DNA from: an uncultured Agrococcus sp.
GTDB lineage: Bacteria; Actinomycetota; Actinomycetes; Actinomycetales; Microbacteriaceae
Direction: 5' to 3'
NCBI RefSeq assembly: GCF_945915485.1
Contig: NZ_CAMEFJ010000001.1
Coordinates: forward strand, 48,509 to 112,508
Length of the DNA: 64,000 nucleotides
How positions within the stretch are numbered: position 1 is the stretch's first letter; every line of letters begins with the position of its first letter. Shown piece after piece: positions 1 through 8,126 of the stretch. The translations under genes and the position numbers were made by a program. The notes under the pieces were generated by a model. That model saw nothing but the letters and a program-made list of their open reading frames with translations. It had not been told where the DNA came from and did no database searches.

Positions 1-1
1 A

Positions 2-856
2 ACAGTCATAGATACGGTTTCCCCCGAAGAGATCGTCCGCCTCATGGTCGGTGATGTCCAGACTGTTGAGCGTGAGCAAGAAGAACCCGCGGAGGGCCCC
101 GTTCGCCTAGCCGTTCGCGAACTTTCCGGGAAGGGACTCTCGGACGTTGCGTTCGAAGCGCGCGCAGGTGAGATCGTCGGGCTCGGCGGCCTCCAGGGGC
201 AGGGGCAATCAGAGTTGCTGTCCGCGCTGTTCGGCGCGACCGCGAACTCGGGCTCGGTCAGCGTCGACGGCAGGCCGGTGCGGCTGGCATCCCCGCGATC
301 GGCGGCAGCACGAGGAATCGCTCTGGTTCCCGGTGACAGGGGGAGCCAGGGGACACTGCCCGCTCGGCCCATCCTCGAGAACCTCACCGTCGCAAGCATG
401 CGAAAGCGGGCCTCATTCGGCTTTCTCCGCGCCGCACGCGAGCGTGCCGCTTCGCAGCGGATGGTCGATGAGCTCTCCATCAAGGTCGGGGGCCTCGCCG
501 AGCCGGTTTCCAGCCTTTCCGGCGGCAACGCGCAGAAGGTGGTCTTCGGCAAATGGCTGCTCAACGAACCTGACGTCATCTTGCTCGATGACCCGACAAA
601 AGGTGTCGATATCGGCGCTAAATCGGAGATCTACCGGATCATCCGCGGGCTCGCTCGTGCCGGCACGACCGTCATCATCAACTCCAGCGAAGACCGGGAA
701 CTCGTGACGCTCTGCGACAGAGTCCTGGTGATGTTCGAAGGCGACATCCGTGCGGAGATCCGCGGCAGCGAGATAACGGAGGAGCGACTCGTCCAAGCGG
801 CCCTGAGAATCGGTGAGGGCACCCATGGAGAAACGACTGCGGAGAGCGCGACGTGA
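2..856 (+). CDS. Sugar ABC transporter ATPase, C-terminal part (5' end outside window)
   Basis: This is the second half of a duplicated RbsA/MglA-type ATPase that powers import of a sugar or polyol. The frame is open from base 2, and the first residues include EEIVRLMVG, typical of the linker after the first nucleotide-binding domain, so the gene begins upstream of the window and the ATG at 44 is internal. The second domain has the degenerate P-loop usual in this family (GLQGQGQSEL), the signature LSGGNAQKV and the Walker B stretch VILLDDPTKGVD. The stop overlaps the next gene by 4 nt (GTGA), so ATPase and permease are translationally coupled. The substrate cannot be told from the sequence; the dehydrogenase downstream hints at a sugar or inositol. 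Confidence 0.9.
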   Translation, partial: TVIDTVSPEEIVRLMVGDVQTVEREQEEPAEGPVRLAVRELSGKGLSDVAFEARAGEIVGLGGLQGQGQSELLSALFGATANSGSVSVDGRPVRLASPRSAAARGIALVPGDRGSQGTLPARPILENLTVASMRKRASFGFLRAARERAASQRMVDELSIKVGGLAEPVSSLSGGNAQKVVFGKWLLNEPDVILLDDPTKGVDIGAKSEIYRIIRGLARAGTTVIINSSEDRELVTLCDRVLVMFEGDIRAEIRGSEITEERLVQAALRIGEGTHGETTAESAT

Positions 857-1842
857 CCGCGACGGACAAGGCACGTGAGATAGAAGAGCGCACTGCGTTC
901 TTCGATCGTGTCAAAGGTATACGCGTCGCATCCTGGGCGACGGGGTTGCTCTTAGCGGCAGCCGCTGTCGTAGCGGCCGTCCTGCAACCGAACCTGCTCA
1001 CGCCCTACGGTGTCTCATCGACGTTCGCGACCTTTCTGCCGCTCGTGCTCGTAGCCGTCGCGCAGTCCTTCGTCGTGATCGGCGGTGGTCTCGACCTCTC
1101 TGCCGGTGCGATCGTCGCGCTCTCGAGCGTGGTTGCGGTCCAGGCGATGCGCGGCGAGGAGGGCACGGCCCTCATCGGCTTCCTCGCCGCTGTCGGGACG
1201 GGATTCGCCTGCGGAGCCGTCAACGGGCTGATCGTGAGCCGATTGCGTCTGCAACCGCTCATAGCGACGTTCGCTACTGCGTCCGTGTTCTCCGGGCTGG
1301 CGCTCTTCGTGCTGCCGACTCCCGGTGGCACCGTACCCGCGGCAATGACCGAGACGTTCCGTCAGGCGATTGCCGGAGTGCCGGTCTCCCTGCTGCTCGT
1401 AGTGGCCGTGGCAATCGGATGGTTAGCGCTTCGTAAGCTCCGGGTCTTCCGCTACATCCGCGCCTCCGGCGGAAACCCTGCGGCGGCGTATGCCTCGCTC
1501 GTGCCGGTCGCGGGTGCCAGATTCGCCTCCTACGCGATTTGCGGTGCGGTATGCGGGCTGGCAGCCGTTGCCGTCCTCGGGAACTCGGGTTCGGGGGATC
1601 CGTTCATCGGCGGCGATCTCGCTCTCAACTCGATCGCGGCGGTCGTCATCGGCGGCATCGCCCTCCGCGGAGGTATCGGTTCGCCCATCGGTGCGATTGC
1701 GGGAGCGATTACGCTCTCGCTGGCATCCACCATTCTGTTCTCGGTAGGGCTGCCGACCTCATGGCGCGCACTCGCTACCGGACTGGTCGTCATCCTCGCG
1801 CTGTCGCTCAGCGCCCTCGGAGCACCGAGGAGGCAGCGATGA
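853..1842 (+). CDS. Sugar ABC transporter permease (RbsC-like) 1
   Basis: Inner-membrane permease of the ribose/xylose/inositol importer family, 329 residues, with about eight to ten hydrophobic segments. The family hallmark GGGLDLSAGAIVAL lies near residue 75, and a second conserved glycine-rich region (VVIGGIALRGGIGSPIGAI) lies near the C-terminus. The GTG start overlaps the stop of the ATPase gene by 4 nt, and its own stop overlaps the next permease by 4 nt (ATGA). The two permeases are similar paralogues and probably form a heterodimeric pore. No substrate-binding protein is visible in the window; it is presumably encoded upstream. Confidence 0.9.
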   Translation: MTATDKAREIEERTAFFDRVKGIRVASWATGLLLAAAAVVAAVLQPNLLTPYGVSSTFATFLPLVLVAVAQSFVVIGGGLDLSAGAIVALSSVVAVQAMRGEEGTALIGFLAAVGTGFACGAVNGLIVSRLRLQPLIATFATASVFSGLALFVLPTPGGTVPAAMTETFRQAIAGVPVSLLLVVAVAIGWLALRKLRVFRYIRASGGNPAAAYASLVPVAGARFASYAICGAVCGLAAVAVLGNSGSGDPFIGGDLALNSIAAVVIGGIALRGGIGSPIGAIAGAITLSLASTILFSVGLPTSWRALATGLVVILALSLSALGAPRRQR

Positions 1843-2795
1843 ACAACCTCAGAAGGGTCGTACGCGACCCGCTCGTGATCGCAGCGCTTATCGCCATCGC
1901 CCTTGTCGTCGCCGGCGGCATCGTCAGCCCCGGTTTCGCGTCACCCGATCAGATCGTGAACATGCTGCGAGTGGCCTCATTCCTCGGGCTCATCGCGATC
2001 GGTCAGACACTCGTTGTCCTCTCAGGGGGCGAAGGCATCGATCTTTCTGTCGGAACAGTAGCGACCCTCGGCGCGATCCTCGCCAGCAGGACCATGGCCG
2101 GCGACAACGCCATGCTGATTCCCGGTGTTCTGCTCGCGCTCGTCGTCGCCGCTGCGATCGGCGTAACGAACGGTCTGGGGATCGTCTTCCTGAAGATTCC
2201 ACCGTTCGTCATGACGCTGGGGATGCTCGGAGTCGTCAGCGGGCTCATTCTTGTCGTCACGGGTGGCGTCGCCGACGGCCGTGCAGCACCGGCCCTCGTC
2301 CACCTCGTCAACGGTCGGCTGTTCTTCGGCATTCCCGGCATTCTCATCGTCTGGGCCGCACTCGCGGTGCTCGTGACGCTGCTGTTGCGACGCACGACTT
2401 TCGGGAGGCAGCTCTACGCGACAGGAGCGGGAAGAGAGGCTGCGCGGCTCTCCGGTGTCCCCGTCAACCGAGTCTTGATCACGACGTACACGCTCAGCTC
2501 GGTATTCGCAGCGCTCGGCGGGATCGCCATGGTCGGCTACTCGCAGCAGGTCTTCCTGAATCTCGCCAACGACCTCACGCTGCCATCCATCGCGGCCGTC
2601 ATCATCGGCGGAACACTCGTCGCCGGCGGTGTCGGCGGCTACCTCGGCAGTGCGATTGGCGCGATCGTACTCACCGTGCTCACGAGTCTTCTCACGACGC
2701 TCAGCATGCCCGAGTGGGCACGCATCGTAGTCCAGGGGGCAGTGCTCATCGCGTTGCTCGCGGTCTACGGAAGACAGCGACGGCTGCGAAGCTAA
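1839..2795 (+). CDS. Sugar ABC transporter permease (RbsC-like) 2
   Basis: Second permease of the importer, 318 residues from the ATG at 1839. A longer open frame extends upstream, but that part is out of frame with the first permease and reads as arginine-rich shadow, so the overlapping ATGA start is chosen. The protein has many hydrophobic helices and the conserved loop LSGGEGIDLSVGTVATL near residue 60. Near the end it has IAAVIIGGTLVAGGVGGYLGS, matching the periplasmic-turn region of RbsC proteins (quoted here only in part as IIGGTLVAGGVGG). It sits between permease 1 and the dehydrogenase gene in one operon. Confidence 0.9.
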   Translation: MNNLRRVVRDPLVIAALIAIALVVAGGIVSPGFASPDQIVNMLRVASFLGLIAIGQTLVVLSGGEGIDLSVGTVATLGAILASRTMAGDNAMLIPGVLLALVVAAAIGVTNGLGIVFLKIPPFVMTLGMLGVVSGLILVVTGGVADGRAAPALVHLVNGRLFFGIPGILIVWAALAVLVTLLLRRTTFGRQLYATGAGREAARLSGVPVNRVLITTYTLSSVFAALGGIAMVGYSQQVFLNLANDLTLPSIAAVIIGGTLVAGGVGGYLGSAIGAIVLTVLTSLLTTLSMPEWARIVVQGAVLIALLAVYGRQRRLRS

Positions 2796-2812
2796 CGAAA
2801 GGAAATCTAGTC

Positions 2813-4063
2813 ATGGCTCAACGTTCAGTCCTCGGCATCGGGATCGTGGGCGCCGGCTTCATCGGTGAATTCCACGTACGTTCCCTCCTCGGAGTGCGCG
2901 ACGGTGACGTTGTCGGGGTCGCTTCACGGACCTCCCAGAGTGCCGAACGCCTCGCCTCGCTTGCAGAATCCATAGGGGTCGGCTCCGGGGTCAGTGCGCA
3001 CGACGATGTGCGTGCGCTGGTGCGTGACGAGCGTGTTGATGCGGTGTGGGTGCTGACTCCGAATCATACGCGGCTCGACGTGGTTCGTGCCATCGTCGAA
3101 GAGGTGCGAGCCGGGGCACGGCTCACCGGTATAGCGATCGAGAAGCCGCTCGGGCGTACGGTTGACGAGGCGAGAGAGATTCTCGACCTGGTCGAGTCCG
3201 CCGGGCTCTTGCACGCGTATCTCGAGAATCAGGTCTACTCGCCTTCGATTACGAGGGCGCATGAAGTCGTCTGGCGGCGTGGCGCATCCAGCTCTGGAAC
3301 GCCGTACCTCGCAAGGTGCGCGGAAGAGCACTCTGGTCCCCATAAGGCCTGGTTCTGGGACGGTGAGAAGCAGGGCGGTGGCGTCCTGAGTGACATGATG
3401 TGCCACTCCGTGGAGGCCGGGCGGTTTCTGCTCACGCCGCCGGGGATCGACCCGAGCGACTGGCTGCGCCCGGTGTCGGTCACAGCGAGTATTCAATCGC
3501 TGAAGTGGGGGAGACCCGCGTACGCGCAGAAGCTCCAAGAGCTCTATCCAGGAGCCCCCGATTACCGGGAGCGCCCAAGCGAAGATTACGCGAGAGCTGC
3601 CTGGGAGTTCGTCAACGGGGATGGCGAAACAGTCATCGCCGAGGGCACGACGTCATGGAGCTATGTCGGCACCGGGCTCAGACTCTCATTCGAGTTGCTC
3701 GGGCCGGAGTACTCTATGCAGTCCGACACGCTGAGCACCGAGTCGAGGGTCTTCCTCTCGCGTGAACTCGGCCAGCAGGAGGGCGAGGACATGCTCGAGA
3801 AGCAGAATGCCGAGCAGGGGCTCATGCCCATCGTCTCCGACGAAGCCGTCTCCTACGGGTACACGGGCGAGAACCGACACGTCACGAGCTGCTTCCTGCG
3901 CGGCGAACAGCCGCTGGAGTCGCTTCGCAACGGCCTAGCGGTCGCGGAGTTGCTCATGGCCGCTTACAAGTCGGCGCAGACGGGCGAGACGGTCAGGTGG
4001 CCGGTGGATGTCGCGGGATTCGTTCCGGATGTCGCCCAGGGCACGTGGAACCCGCGCGCATGA
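2813..4063 (+). CDS. Gfo/Idh/MocA family NAD(P)-dependent oxidoreductase
   Basis: A 416-residue sugar or inositol dehydrogenase-like enzyme. The N-terminal Rossmann fold has GIVGAGFIGEFH as the dinucleotide loop, followed by the family signature EKPLGR near residue 110. The C-terminal half carries GGGVLSDMMCHSVEAGRF, the region that contributes the catalytic acid/base histidine in this family. The ATG at 2813 is preceded by a good ribosome site (GAAAGGA at 2797-2803); the open frame reaching further upstream overlaps the permease and is not used. The gene lies 17 nt after the second permease, so the dehydrogenase probably acts first on the imported carbohydrate. The exact substrate is unknown. 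Confidence 0.88.
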   Translation: MAQRSVLGIGIVGAGFIGEFHVRSLLGVRDGDVVGVASRTSQSAERLASLAESIGVGSGVSAHDDVRALVRDERVDAVWVLTPNHTRLDVVRAIVEEVRAGARLTGIAIEKPLGRTVDEAREILDLVESAGLLHAYLENQVYSPSITRAHEVVWRRGASSSGTPYLARCAEEHSGPHKAWFWDGEKQGGGVLSDMMCHSVEAGRFLLTPPGIDPSDWLRPVSVTASIQSLKWGRPAYAQKLQELYPGAPDYRERPSEDYARAAWEFVNGDGETVIAEGTTSWSYVGTGLRLSFELLGPEYSMQSDTLSTESRVFLSRELGQQEGEDMLEKQNAEQGLMPIVSDEAVSYGYTGENRHVTSCFLRGEQPLESLRNGLAVAELLMAAYKSAQTGETVRWPVDVAGFVPDVAQGTWNPRA

Positions 4064-4092
4064 CACGCAGCCCCTAGAGTGGGAAACGTCTA

Positions 4093-4178
4093 AGAGGTTA
4101 AGTCAATAGGGCGATGAAGCGGGGATGCGCGCAATCACCGCACACCGCGCAGCTATCGTCCCTATTGACGAGACCTCT
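4093..4178 (+). repeat. Dispersed structured repeat, copy 1
   Basis: An 86-bp element framed by imperfect 19-nt inverted arms: AGAGGTTAAGTCAATAGGG at 4093-4111 and the complementary arm at 4160-4178. The interior begins CGATGAAGCGGGGATGCGCG and ends with CGCACACCGC-rich sequence. A second, longer copy lies at 18287-18444 in the opposite orientation. The arms of the two copies differ by a paired T-A to C-G change, which keeps the stem intact. It sits between the dehydrogenase stop and the UbiA start. Function is unknown; a terminator, small RNA or mobile repeat are all possible. Confidence 0.7.
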
Positions 4179-4204
4179 ACGTCCGCGGGGAGAGGTGGCC
4201 GAGC

Positions 4205-5029
4205 GTGCGCGTCGTCTGGCTTCTCCTGCAGTCGACGCATCCAGGCCCCACGCTCGTCGTCTCCGCGGCTACGTGCGGCCTCGGCATCGCCGCTTCGCTC
4301 GCCGCGATCGATCTCTTGGTGCTCGTCGCTACCGTGCTGCTCGGGCAGGTGTCCGTAGGGCTTTCGAACGATGCCATCGATGCTCCGCGCGACCGCGCTG
4401 CTGGCAGAACCGACAAGCCGCTGGCGCGTGAGCCGGGGCTGCTGCGCGCCTCCTGGGCACTTTCGGTCGTTTTCGGAGTGCTCTCCATCGCGCTTTCGCT
4501 CATACTCGGCTGGGCCTTCGCGACCGCGCACCTCGTCTTCCTGCTGTCCGGCTGGCTGTACAACGCGCTGCTCAAAGCGACGCCGCTGTCGGTGCTCTCC
4601 TACGTGATCGGCTTCGGGATGCTGCCATCGCTTCCTGCCCTCGTGGCCAGCGACAGGCTTGCTCCGTTCTGGGCGACCTGCGCGGGAGCGGCTCTCGGCA
4701 TCGCGATCCACTGCGCGAACGTGCTCCCCGATATCGATGACGATCGGCGCGCGGGGATTCTCGGCTTTCCGCAGCGGCTCGGTCGGCGCACAGCGGGCGT
4801 CGTAGCCGCAGCATCCCTCATCGCAGGCGCCGGCATCGTCGCGTCGAGCGCTGCAGCCAGCGCAATGGCGGTTGCATGGGCGTTCTTCGCGGCCGTTGCC
4901 GTGCTGGCGGCCGTCGTCTGCGCGCTTGTCATGCGCGGGAGAGCAACCCGGACGGTGTTCCGGATCGTGATGCTGGCTGCGGGGCTGCTCGTCGTCCAGC
5001 TGATGCTGACGGGCGGGTTCACTACCTGA
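4205..5029 (+). CDS. UbiA-family prenyltransferase
   Basis: A 274-residue, highly hydrophobic membrane protein of the UbiA superfamily, which transfers prenyl chains to aromatic or related acceptors. The first aspartate-rich motif is NDAIDAPRD (NxxxDxxxD) near residue 58, followed by the conserved GRTDKPLA. The second is DIDDDRR (DxxxD) near residue 178. Both motifs bind the Mg-prenyl diphosphate. The GTG start at 4205 follows a purine-rich stretch (GGGGAGAGG). The stop overlaps the end of the convergent flavoprotein gene by 8 bp. Placement beside a type III polyketide synthase cluster suggests that the phenolic product is the prenyl acceptor, but that is inference. Confidence 0.88.
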   Translation: MRVVWLLLQSTHPGPTLVVSAATCGLGIAASLAAIDLLVLVATVLLGQVSVGLSNDAIDAPRDRAAGRTDKPLAREPGLLRASWALSVVFGVLSIALSLILGWAFATAHLVFLLSGWLYNALLKATPLSVLSYVIGFGMLPSLPALVASDRLAPFWATCAGAALGIAIHCANVLPDIDDDRRAGILGFPQRLGRRTAGVVAAASLIAGAGIVASSAAASAMAVAWAFFAAVAVLAAVVCALVMRGRATRTVFRIVMLAAGLLVVQLMLTGGFTT

Positions 5030-6206
5030 AATCGGCGTCTCGGTCGAAGCCCATCCCGTACGCTCGCGCCGCAACACCACCGACCGGTGTTCGCAGCGCC
5101 GAAGCAACGACGATCGAACGAAGCGCGTGACCGGAGCGCGAGCGCGGCCGCCCGGCAAACGTGTTGAGCGCCGCCAGCTTGGCTGCGAATCCCGCCGACT
5201 CGAGCCGGCGACGCTCCCAACGATCCAGTTCGAGCTCAGCACCCGCGCGGTCCCGCAACAGCAGTGCAAGACGGGGCGCAAGGCTCGCGGCATCGAGGAG
5301 ACCGAGGTTCATGCCCTGGCCGCCTATCGGGCTGATTTCGTGAGCAGCATCGCCGATTGCGAAGATCCGGCTGCTGCGCATTCGACGCAGCAGCACGTTT
5401 CTGATCCGGAAGCTGCTGACGGCATCGATGCTCGCCGCCAGTTCGGCATCGCCCGTGCGCTGCTCCACGGCCGCTCGCAAACGTGTGAGAGGGTCTCGCG
5501 CTGGATCCGCGGTGCCGAACTCCGCATCCCACGCGACTACTCTGCGACCGCCCTCGGGCAGCGGCAGCGACTCGAGCACTCCGGAGCGCTCGAGTGTGAT
5601 CACCGCGGTGTCCTCCGAGTCTCGACCCCCGGTCGGCACGTCGGCCATGAGGAAGTGGTCAGGGTACGTTCTGCTTTTGCTCCCGCCGGCAACGAGGTGG
5701 CGCCCTGACGCTCCGGTCGCGATGACGGCGACTTTCGCGCGAATCTCAGTGCGACGTCCGGCAGTAACCGTCGAAAGCCGAACGGTGTCGCCTGCGTTCT
5801 CGACAGCTACGACGTCAGCATCCCGGGTAGATACCGGCCCAATCTCCGAAAGCGCTGCCTCCGTCACCGACTGCGGAACAGCGATCGAGAAGGGGAACCG
5901 CTTGCCGGGGTGATCGAACCGTACCGTGCCGAGTGTTCTCGTTCGTGTTCTCGCCTCTCCCCGTCGTATTCTGGCGGCCTCTTCCAAGATTCGATCGGTC
6001 GCGCCCGAGGGTTCGAGAGCGGCAAGGGCGGGGGAGTGGATGCCGATGGCTCGTGAACCATGCGCCGATGATGATCGCCGTTCGAGAAGGGCGACGTCGA
6101 TGCCGAGACGGTGCAACTCCGCGGCGATGAACTGACCTGACGGACCCGCGCCCACAACGGCGACGTCTCGGAGGTCTCCCTCGCCGGGCCAGGTGCTAGA
6201 CATCAC
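5022..6206 (-). CDS. FAD-dependent oxidoreductase (aromatic hydroxylase type)
   Basis: A 394-residue flavoprotein of the UbiH/PHBH-like FAD_binding_3 group. The N-terminus has VVGAGPSGQFIAAEL followed by an acidic ERR end of strand 2. The second FAD motif is GDAAHEISPIGGQGMNLG near residue 285. These enzymes hydroxylate aromatic rings or reduce related substrates. Start is either GTG at 6206 or the ATG immediately after it; both overlap the methyltransferase stop. Genes for the type III polyketide synthase, methyltransferase and this enzyme run in one direction with 4-nt overlaps. The same trio makes methylated phenolic lipids and quinones in the srsABC operon of Streptomyces griseus, which suggests a ring-oxidation role here. 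Confidence 0.85.
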   Translation of the reverse strand: MMSSTWPGEGDLRDVAVVGAGPSGQFIAAELHRLGIDVALLERRSSSAHGSRAIGIHSPALAALEPSGATDRILEEAARIRRGEARTRTRTLGTVRFDHPGKRFPFSIAVPQSVTEAALSEIGPVSTRDADVVAVENAGDTVRLSTVTAGRRTEIRAKVAVIATGASGRHLVAGGSKSRTYPDHFLMADVPTGGRDSEDTAVITLERSGVLESLPLPEGGRRVVAWDAEFGTADPARDPLTRLRAAVEQRTGDAELAASIDAVSSFRIRNVLLRRMRSSRIFAIGDAAHEISPIGGQGMNLGLLDAASLAPRLALLLRDRAGAELELDRWERRRLESAGFAAKLAALNTFAGRPRSRSGHALRSIVVASALRTPVGGVAARAYGMGFDRDADFR

Positions 6207-6907
6207 GACGAGTTTCCCGGACTTCGTCGAACGGCGAACAGGCGAAACGCGCCCCCGCGTTCTACCTTCCAGCCATTCGGCACGACCGACGCGAGTTCAT
6301 CGCTCGTAAAGCTCCGACGAATGCTGCGCAGCCCATCCGTGAACAAGAACGAACCGGGAGCGAGCGGCAGTATTCCACCGGAGTACAGGCAGTAGGCCAT
6401 CCGACTGCGAGCGATATCCGAGTGGACCGCTATGCCGGCGGCGAGCCGCTCGGAATCTTGCATGACCCGCTCGAGGCTCTTCGCATCCAGATGATGAAGC
6501 AGATGGTTGGAGATCACTGCATCGAAGCGTTCGTCCTCGGCTGCAAGGCGCGCGCTCGTGGTCTGGCGATAGCTGACCCCGTCGACGCAACGCGCTTCGC
6601 GCGCGACGGCAAGCGCTCTGGCATCCGGGTCGATGCCGACACCCTCGACGTCGAATCCGTCCCGCCTGGCCATCTGCACGAGGTGCCGGAGCACGTCGCC
6701 GGCTCCGCAGCCGATATCGAGCATGCGCACGGGCCCCGGCGCAGCTGCGAGCGCGGGCCGAATGCGGCTCCGATAGACGGCGGCCCAGCCCGACACGAGC
6801 CTGTTCACGTACTTGAAGCGTACGAGCGTACGGCGCAGCTTGGCCGGATCGCACTCCGGGTCATCCATCAGCTCTCGCAGATGCTCAGCCCTGCTCGAGA
6901 GCGTCAT
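6203..6907 (-). CDS. Class I SAM-dependent methyltransferase
   Basis: A 234-residue methyltransferase with the SAM-binding motif I LDIGCGAGDVLRHL near residue 82. An acidic residue follows at the end of strand 2 (GVGIDPDA), and the post-motif FDAVISNHLLHHL is typical of class I folds. It overlaps the polyketide synthase gene upstream and the flavoprotein gene downstream by 4 nt each, so the three are almost surely co-translated. By analogy with SrsB of the S. griseus phenolic-lipid operon it probably methylates the ring or a hydroxyl of the polyketide. The end KVERGGAFRLFAVRR is also seen in small-molecule methyltransferases of such clusters. Confidence 0.87.
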   Translation of the reverse strand: MTLSSRAEHLRELMDDPECDPAKLRRTLVRFKYVNRLVSGWAAVYRSRIRPALAAAPGPVRMLDIGCGAGDVLRHLVQMARRDGFDVEGVGIDPDARALAVAREARCVDGVSYRQTTSARLAAEDERFDAVISNHLLHHLDAKSLERVMQDSERLAAGIAVHSDIARSRMAYCLYSGGILPLAPGSFLFTDGLRSIRRSFTSDELASVVPNGWKVERGGAFRLFAVRRSPGNSS

Positions 6908-8004
6908 ACGGGAGCAATTCTCGTGAACTGCGCGGTTTCGACCGTGAGGCCGGGCCCGAACGCAACTCCCAGCACGCTGGCGGCGTCCTGAAGCGAATCG
7001 TCCGCAAGGATGCGTTCGAGAATGAACAGCACGGTCGCGCTCGACATGTTGCCGAACGTGCGCAGGATCTCTCGTGACGCGGCCATGTCCCGCTCGCCGA
7101 GTTCAAGGCTGCTCTGCACGCGGTCCAGAACGGCCTTACCTCCCGGATGCACAGCCCAGGCATCGACGTCTGCTATCGATCGGTCGGCTCCGAGTGCGGT
7201 CCGTACGACCGGCTCGATCTCACGCCCCACGATGCGCGGCACTTGCGGCGTGAGCCGCATATCGAAACCGCTATCGCCGATATCCCAATCCATATCGGCT
7301 TCGCCTTCACTCGTCGTAGCGGTCGTGAAGTCTCCCATTTCCAGCAGGGCCGTACCGCGGCGAGGCTCGCCGGATGTCACGACCGCGGCCGCGGCACCGT
7401 CGGCGAACACGGCGGACGACACGATCTGCTCTGCATCGTTCGAGGATCGGATGTGCAGTGAGCAGAGCTCGGCGCACGCCACGAGTACGACCGCTCCCTG
7501 CACGGCGTCGCAGATGCGCTTCGCTGCGCGCAACGCGGGAAACGCGGCCGCGCATCCCATGAAGCCGAGGTGGTATCGCTCGACGGTGTTCTGCAGCCCC
7601 AGATCTCGCACGAGCCGGTACTCGGGCCCGGGCGCGAAGAACCCGGTGCAGGAGGCGGTTATCACGTGCGTTACTTCATCGGGCTCGATCGCTGCCCTCG
7701 CCAGCGCTTGTTCAGCGGCCGCAGCGAAGAGCGGAGGAGCCTGCTCTCGATAGACTCTGTTGCGTTCACCCGTCGTCGGCCGCAGGAGCTTGCCTTCCGC
7801 ATCCGTGAATCGCCCCGACGCATCATCGAGCAACTCGATTGCCGCATGCCGGCGATCGATGCCGGAGTGATCGAACGCGGCCGTGATGATGCGGCGCGTT
7901 CGCGCATCGATGCCCGGCTGGGATGCGAAGAAGTCACGAAGCCGACCCTGCTGCAAGCCGCCGTTCGGCACAGCGGTACCGATCGAGAGCAGCTTCGTGG
8001 CCAT
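6904..8004 (-). CDS. Type III polyketide synthase
   Basis: A 366-residue chalcone-synthase-like enzyme that condenses an acyl starter with malonyl-CoA units to give resorcinols, pyrones or related phenolics. The catalytic triad is visible: Cys119 in TASCTGFFAPG, His286 in WAVHPGGK and Asn319 in TFGNMSSATV. The length is normal for bacterial members. It is the first gene of a three-gene operon with a methyltransferase and a flavoprotein; TACAGT ending 5 nt before the ATG could be the promoter -10 of a nearly leaderless message. The starter unit is unknown, although long-chain acyl starters are common in actinobacterial alkylresorcinol synthases. Confidence 0.93.
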   Translation of the reverse strand: MATKLLSIGTAVPNGGLQQGRLRDFFASQPGIDARTRRIITAAFDHSGIDRRHAAIELLDDASGRFTDAEGKLLRPTTGERNRVYREQAPPLFAAAAEQALARAAIEPDEVTHVITASCTGFFAPGPEYRLVRDLGLQNTVERYHLGFMGCAAAFPALRAAKRICDAVQGAVVLVACAELCSLHIRSSNDAEQIVSSAVFADGAAAAVVTSGEPRRGTALLEMGDFTTATTSEGEADMDWDIGDSGFDMRLTPQVPRIVGREIEPVVRTALGADRSIADVDAWAVHPGGKAVLDRVQSSLELGERDMAASREILRTFGNMSSATVLFILERILADDSLQDAASVLGVAFGPGLTVETAQFTRIAPV

Positions 8005-8126
8005 GCCTCACTGTAACCGCCGAACGGGTGTTTGTCCGAACGCGCACTGCCGGGATGCGCGCGCCGGGTGCTGCGGCGTATAGCATGGAAAGCTGTGCCC
8101 GAAACCGGGCCGGAAGGAGGTCGAAC

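Noticed and set aside
4114..4431. Frame beginning MKRGCA in repeat copy 1
   Set aside because: It runs into the UbiA gene in another frame; similarity to the frame in copy 2 follows from the DNA repeat. Kept only as a remark under findings.
4103..5293. 396-aa open frame on the minus strand opposite the UbiA gene
   Set aside because: It is arginine- and histidine-rich with no domain, and it mirrors a gene with intact prenyltransferase motifs and overlaps the flavoprotein gene.
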